A stretch of 10,598 nucleotides of DNA from Ochromonadaceae sp. CCMP2298 (taxonomy: Eukaryota; Sar; Synurophyceae; Ochromonadales; Ochromonadaceae). The stretch is taken from assembly GCA_026770595.1 (NCBI GenBank), contig MU634721.1, positions 1 to 10,598 of the forward strand, in the 5' to 3' direction. The notes under the pieces were generated by a model. It saw only the letters and a program-made list of their open reading frames with translations. It searched no databases and was not told the origin of the DNA. The position numbers were made by a program, and so were the translations under genes. Below are positions 6,859-10,598 of this stretch, piece by piece (positions within the stretch are counted from its first letter, which is position 1; the number at the start of each line of letters is the position of its first letter).

Positions 6859-8602
6859 CTAATAACGCTGCCAGTGAGACCTGCGGCGGATCCAGTTATA
6901 GTCGGGCAGCTCGTGGATGGGCCCCAGCGCCGCCAGCGCGTGGTCCTCGTCATTCACCACTCTGTTCGCCGTTATCTTGACGTCCTCCGTGGTGATCGCG
7001 TCGATGCGCGCGAAGGTCTCTGCGCTCGACATGCGGCGCCCGTAGGTCAGCATCTGCCTACCGATATCCTCGGCTACGTTTGAGAAGGAGTCGAGCTGCA
7101 TGAGCATAGTGGCCTTGAGCTGCGTCTTGGCCCTCTCCACCTCCTGGTCCGTCACGTTGTGGCACAGGCGCACCATGTTGTCCAGCGTGTAGTACATCGC
7201 GTCGTCAAGCTTGTTGGGCGGCGCCACCAGGTACACGCCGAAGAGGCCCGTGTCCTTGTAGCAGGTGTTGAAGGTCATAAAGCTATGGGCGATGTCGTGC
7301 TCAGCCACCGTGGACGCGAAGTGGCTGGAGATATTCCGCCCCGCGGCGCTGGACCGGTCCCAACTTCCCAGGATGGTCTGCATCACCATCAAAGGAAAGG
7401 AGAACTCGGAGGTCCAGGAGGCGCCCTGGAAGGCTAGTGCGACGTGCGCCTCCTGCGGGTGAGAAAAGAGAGGGAGGATGTAGAGAGTGTAGAGAATGCG
7501 GAGAGAGATGCAGAGGACAGGTTAGACAGCGCATGGATGTTGGAGGTCGAAGCTTAGGCATAAGTCGTTGGGCATAGAGGGCAGAGATATCAGAAAGAGT
7601 AGAAAGGAAAGCACAAGGAGAAAGGCACAGGCATGGCGTACCCCCATGCTGTCGTAGCGGATGCGCTTGTCGGAGCCCGTGAACTTGGCTGGCTCGAATA
7701 GATGCGCCAGGCTTCCCTGGGTATTGCCAGAGGGAGCCAGATTTCCGAAGTGCTCCTGCGTCAGGTCGCACAGCTGCTTGTGGTCCACCGCGCCAGCGCC
7801 AGCGATGACGAAGCGGTCTGCTGTGTAGTGTGTGGATATGTAGGAGTGCAGGTCGTGGCGGGATAGGTTTTTTATGTTCTCGTCGGGGCCGAGGATAGTG
7901 CGCCCGAGCCCCGTGCCTAGGAAGGCAGTGGAGTGCAGCTCGTCCAGGATCACCTCCTCGTACTGTTTGTTCACCTCCACGCTCTCCCGCAGGATGACGT
8001 CTCTCTCTCGCATTATGGCGCCCTCGTCCAGCAGCGAGTTCTGCAGAATGTCGGCCAGGATCTCGACTGCCTTAGGTACGTCACTCTTAAAGACCTTCGC
8101 GTAGTACACCGTCTGCTCTCTTGACGTATAGGCGTTCAGGTGCGCGCCCATGTTCTCGATCTCGATTTCCAGCTGCTGCTGCGTCCTGTTCTTGGTGCCC
8201 TTGAAAGCCATGTGCTCCAGGAAGTGCGCAGCGCCGTTGTTCTGCGCAGTCTCGTAGCGGCTGCCTGCGTCGATCCACACACCCACGGTGGCAGTCTCTC
8301 CGTGCGCAGTCTAGATCCAGAGAAGCGGTGGAGGGAAGCGTTCAGATTAGCGAAGGAGGTGAGCAGGTGAGGTCAAAGTGAGTAGTCGTACCTCAGAAGC
8401 AACGCGGACACCGTTCGAGGTCTTCGATACCTCCGTGACGGGAGCGTTCGTGATATACGCCGGGTAGGTGCTGAAATTCCGGCTACATCCCCGAGCAACC
8501 TGGACAGAGAAGCGAAGACGAAGAGGTGCTATTGTTAAACTGGACTGATGGAGGTTCATTCGCATGACAAGGGCTTACCCTCGGTACGTGTCGAGATAAC
8601 AT
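6859..8602 (-). CDS. PMPCB: Mitochondrial processing peptidase, beta subunit
   Basis: Catalytic zinc subunit of the M16 peptidase that removes presequences from proteins imported into the mitochondrial matrix; in plants and some protists it is also a core protein of respiratory complex III. Minus exons are 8602-8579, 8499-8392, 8310-7642 and 7452-6859; every junction is phase 0, giving 464 residues and a TAG stop. Residues 1 to about 25 ([20 protein letters not shown]) are an Arg-rich presequence. The inverted zinc motif HFLEH is at 73-77 (H73, E76, H77), with the third ligand E153 exactly 76 residues after H77. [16 protein letters not shown] and [15 protein letters not shown] are hallmark blocks of the beta subunit; the alpha subunit lacks the intact motif. 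A TGA upstream in frame supports this ATG. The third intron (7641-7453, 189 bp) is pyrimidine-rich on the coding strand. The gene is divergent from EF-P. Confidence 0.96.
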
Positions 8603-8947
8603 GATCGCGCGGATGCCTGATCAGCAGCAGATGGGCTCACGATCTCAAGTGCCTCGGAGTGACAGAGTGGTAGAGCAAGGGCGGGGAGCAGGTCTCCTGT
8701 GCTCAAGAATGCTTCTCCAAGTCCTGGAAGGAAGTCGGAGGTTCTCTACCCGTACTGTATTTTTGGCTTCATCACTTTTGCCCCTCCTTTTATCGGGTTT
8801 GGGAGTTACCGGTTAGGGGAAAATCCCACGTTGGCCGCCGTCAGCAGCAGCGCGCTGCATCGATGCCAGAAGGGACTCTTGCCATGCACAAAGCCAATGC
8901 ATCTGGCAGCGTCATTATATTCTTGGTCCTGATTCGTGGTCCTGACG
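8603..8947. promoter_or_regulatory. Shared divergent promoter region (MPP-beta and EF-P)
   Basis: These 345 bp separate two outward-facing ATGs, so both promoters lie here. Visible elements are a 10-bp palindrome GCATCGATGC (8857-8866), a CCAAT pentamer (8894-8898), an imperfect inverted repeat around it (8880-8908), and a 9-bp direct repeat TGGTCCTGA (8924-8932 and 8937-8945) ending 2 nt before the EF-P start. None is a proven site. No coding signal is visible. Confidence 0.5.
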
Positions 8948-9859
8948 ATGTACCTCCAGCTCCTACTATCGCTCATCTGCGTCTCTGCGGTGCTGGGCTA
9001 TCTGCAGCACCCTGCCCAGGGCCTGCTGGCGAGCGCCAACAGACAGAGGCTCAGCACGGCTCTCTTCCTGTCGACGTCTGACTTCAAGAACGGCATGACT
9101 TTCGAAATCGGTTAGTGGACGACCTCGATTGATAGACTGTGGGGCGTTCAATGGACGCTGAGCCTTACTGATGTTTGAGTGGCTGTTTTCGTACTGACTC
9201 GTCTTTTTCTATTTTGTTGCACTTCAACTTGCTCGCGTCGCAGATGGTGTCCCTGTACGCCTCGTGGAGTTCCTGCACGTCAAGCCTGGCAAGGGCTCAG
9301 CCTTTGTTCGGACGAAGATTAAGAACTTGGTCAACGGGTCGGTTCAGGAGCGTACCTTCCGCGCAGGCGAGTCGATCACGGGCGCCGAGGTGTTCAAGAC
9401 GGAGATGCAGTACACGTACTCAACCGAGGAGAACCTGTGCTTCATGAACATGGAGACGTTCGAGGAGCAAGTCATTGACAGGAAGAAGATTGACAACATA
9501 GACTTCCTGGTTGAAGGTACGTGGCGCCCCAGCTTGTGGAGTGCCGCTCCAACTCTAAGCTCACTAGTCGATTCCCTCCCCCTTTCTCTTTTTTCTATAT
9601 TGCAGGTTTGAGTTGTCAAGTGAGCATTTGGAACGATCAGGTGATCGATGTGTCGCTTCCGAACCAGTATGTCTATACCGTAGTTGATACGCCGCCAAAC
9701 TTCAAGGGCAACACCGCCCAGGGCGCGCTGAAGCCAGCCACCCTTGACTGCGGCGCCACTGTGAACGTACCCATGTTCATCGAGCCCGGCGAGAAGATCC
9801 TAGTCGATACAAATGAGAAGAGGTACATGAGTCGCGCGAAGGATGATATGAAGAAGTAA
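8948..9859 (+). CDS. efp: Bacterial-type elongation factor P, probably plastid-targeted
   Basis: EF-P binds bacterial-type ribosomes stalled at polyproline and promotes peptide-bond formation. Exons 8948-9110, 9244-9516 and 9606-9859 join to 229 residues; a TGA in frame at 8930 fixes the ATG. The conserved part starts near residue 44 and contains VEFLHVKPGKGSAFVRTKIK (62-81), close to cyanobacterial EF-P. The loop Lys matching E. coli K34 is K71. KGNTAQGALKPATL and VPMFIEPGEKILVDT are typical of the two OB-like domains. Residues 1-17 (MYLQLLLSLICVSAVLG) look like an ER signal peptide, followed by a Ser/Ala/Arg-containing stretch to about 43: the bipartite leader of proteins sent to complex plastids. 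Mitochondrial targeting is less likely. No EF-P modification enzyme is seen nearby. The first intron has a GTTAGT donor. Confidence 0.93.
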
Positions 9860-10067
9860 GCCGCTACGGCGGTGCAGTTCAGATACCAGACAACGTGACG
9901 TCTCGCTCTGTAGGGTGGGTCGTCCGATACAACTGTACAACGTGGGAACGAGTTAAACCTCCGGCAAAGAAGTATCATAGAAGAATTCCAATGTCCAAGA
10001 GTTGATTTAACTTGTTAATTTAGCTCCATGCTTTTCCATAAACAAGATAAATGATGTCTCCGTTGTA
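9860..10067. other. Convergent 3' intergenic region after EF-P
   Basis: This 208-bp, AT-rich spacer follows the EF-P stop and precedes (on the opposite strand) the stop of the Ser/Lys-rich frame. It holds no coding signal, and no recognisable polyadenylation hexamer was found. Confidence 0.55.
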
Positions 10068-10598
10068 CTATTTCTTTCCATAACGTATCATGGGACGTGC
10101 AGCCTTTCCAGCCGGTGCAGCCTTTGCAGCCGGTGCAGGTGCAGGTGCAATCTCGCTCTCGGCGGCCAACTGGGCGCAATGTGTCTGGATGAATGATAGG
10201 CTCGAGCTGCTACTCTTCTCGCTGCTGGGAGTAACGCCACTGCTGGTAGGTGTGATAAGAACAGTGCTGCTGCTGACTTTGCCCCTCGTGCTGCTGGCTT
10301 TTCCGCTCTTGCTGCTGCTGCTGCTGCTGCTGCTGCCACAGCTGGCTGTATCGCTGGCACTGCTAGCGCTGCTGACATTTCTGGCACTGCTTCTGGTGGG
10401 CTTGTCTGTAGAAGCTGTGCCACCACTGAAGGTTACGCCACTGCTGCTTGCCTTCACAACACTGCTGCTCGCCTTCACAACACTGCTGCTCGCCTTCACA
10501 CCGCTGCTGCTTGCCTTCACAACACTGCTGCTCGCCTTCACGCCGCTGCTGCTTGCCTTCACAACACTGCTGCTTGCCTTCACAACACTGCTGCTTGC
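10068..10598 (-). CDS. Ser/Lys-rich low-complexity protein with heptad repeats (5' partial, uncertain)
   Basis: An open minus-strand frame of 176 codons runs from the right edge to TAG at 10070-10068; its start lies outside the window. The N-terminal part seen is a tandem heptad, KASSSVV or KASSSGV, about 7.5 copies. A Ser-rich stretch with an 8-Ser run and scattered Lys/Arg follows, then an Ala/Pro/Lys-rich C-terminus ending IRYGKK. Between repeat copies, the changes in the Ala and last Ser codons are silent and the rest swap Val and Gly, which fits coding in this frame. However, the opposite strand is also open from ATG 10090 to the edge (Leu-rich, LLLAFTT repeats) and its changes are equally mild, so strand choice rests on the more natural composition of the minus product. 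Regularly spaced Lys among Ser recalls silica- or wall-associated proteins, but that is speculation. Confidence 0.45.
   Translation of the reverse strand, partial: ASSSVVKASSSVVKASSSGVKASSSVVKASSSGVKASSSVVKASSSVVKASSSGVTFSGGTASTDKPTRSSARNVSSASSASDTASCGSSSSSSSSKSGKASSTRGKVSSSTVLITPTSSGVTPSSEKSSSSSLSFIQTHCAQLAAESEIAPAPAPAAKAAPAGKAARPMIRYGKK
10310..10336 (+). repeat. (TGC)9 trinucleotide repeat
   Basis: Nine perfect TGC units. Read on the minus strand in the Ser/Lys-rich frame they are AGC codons giving a run of eight serines. This is a length-variable candidate microsatellite inside a putative coding frame. Confidence 0.9.
10441..10598 (+). repeat. 21-bp tandem repeat, at least 7.5 copies
   Basis: Units begin at 10441, 10462, 10483, 10504, 10525, 10546 and 10567, and a partial one at 10588 runs off the window. 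The consensus starts CTGCTGCTTGCCTTCACA. Differences are confined to a T/C at base 9 and to the last few bases (ACA, CCG or GCCG endings). The period is a multiple of three, so each unit adds seven residues to whichever frame is used. Confidence 0.95.

Noticed and set aside
7453-7641. Read-through of MPP-beta intron 3 as a C-terminal end of a shorter protein
   Set aside because: The GGG/GTACGC donor and CCCGCAG acceptor restore a perfect MPP-beta frame with the essential C-terminal half, so it is an intron.
8653-8715. tRNA-like stretch with GTGGTAGAGC resembling a D-arm
   Set aside because: No acceptor stem, no GGTTCGA-type T-arm and no convincing anticodon stem could be formed around it.
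10090-10598. Plus-strand open frame with Leu-rich repeats as the main gene
   Set aside because: The product would be an almost pure Leu/Ala run, as expected from the antisense of a Ser-AGC/CTG-repeat tract; the minus-strand composition is more natural. Kept only as a finding.

Overview
The window is nuclear DNA of a photosynthetic eukaryote, probably a flagellated alga with a complex (secondary) plastid. All complete genes carry short GT-AG introns (63-189 bp). The proteins are eukaryotic housekeeping types. One gene encodes a bacterial, cyanobacterial-looking elongation factor P behind a signal-peptide-like N-terminus, as expected for a plastid reached through the ER. A calcyphosin-type EF-hand protein with a microtubule-associated N-terminal motif points to a flagellum. 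The lineage (ochrophyte, haptophyte, cryptophyte, chlorarachniophyte or another) cannot be settled from this sequence.

Layout, left to right: the 3' end of S-adenosylhomocysteine hydrolase (+, 1-447); a four-exon TPR co-chaperone-like gene (+, 734-1998); proteasome subunit beta6/PSMB1 (-, 3169-2215, three exons); a four-exon gene (+, 3614-5562) joining a Jupiter/HN1-like motif, a lumazine-synthase-like pseudoenzyme domain and a calcyphosin EF-hand module; an unrecognised 208-residue protein (-, 6569-5868, two exons); mitochondrial processing peptidase beta (-, 8602-6859, four exons); plastid-type EF-P (+, 8948-9859, three exons); and the 3' part of a Ser/Lys-rich gene of uncertain reality built on 21-bp tandem repeats (-, 10598-10068).

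The genes are tightly packed. Two divergent pairs share about 0.35-0.45 kb of upstream DNA: beta6 with the fusion gene, and MPP-beta with EF-P. The convergent pairs share 0.2-0.3 kb of downstream DNA. The beta6/fusion promoter contains a striking cluster of palindromes, two GGGAATTCCC boxes and a 14-bp palindrome centred on CACGTG. The genes do not form one pathway; the window is an ordinary compact stretch of genes. The main novelty is the three-module fusion protein. Secondary points are the promoter palindromes, two competing hairpins before the TPR gene, a Cys at the usual Asp17 position in beta6, and the repetitive Ser/Lys-rich frame at the right edge.
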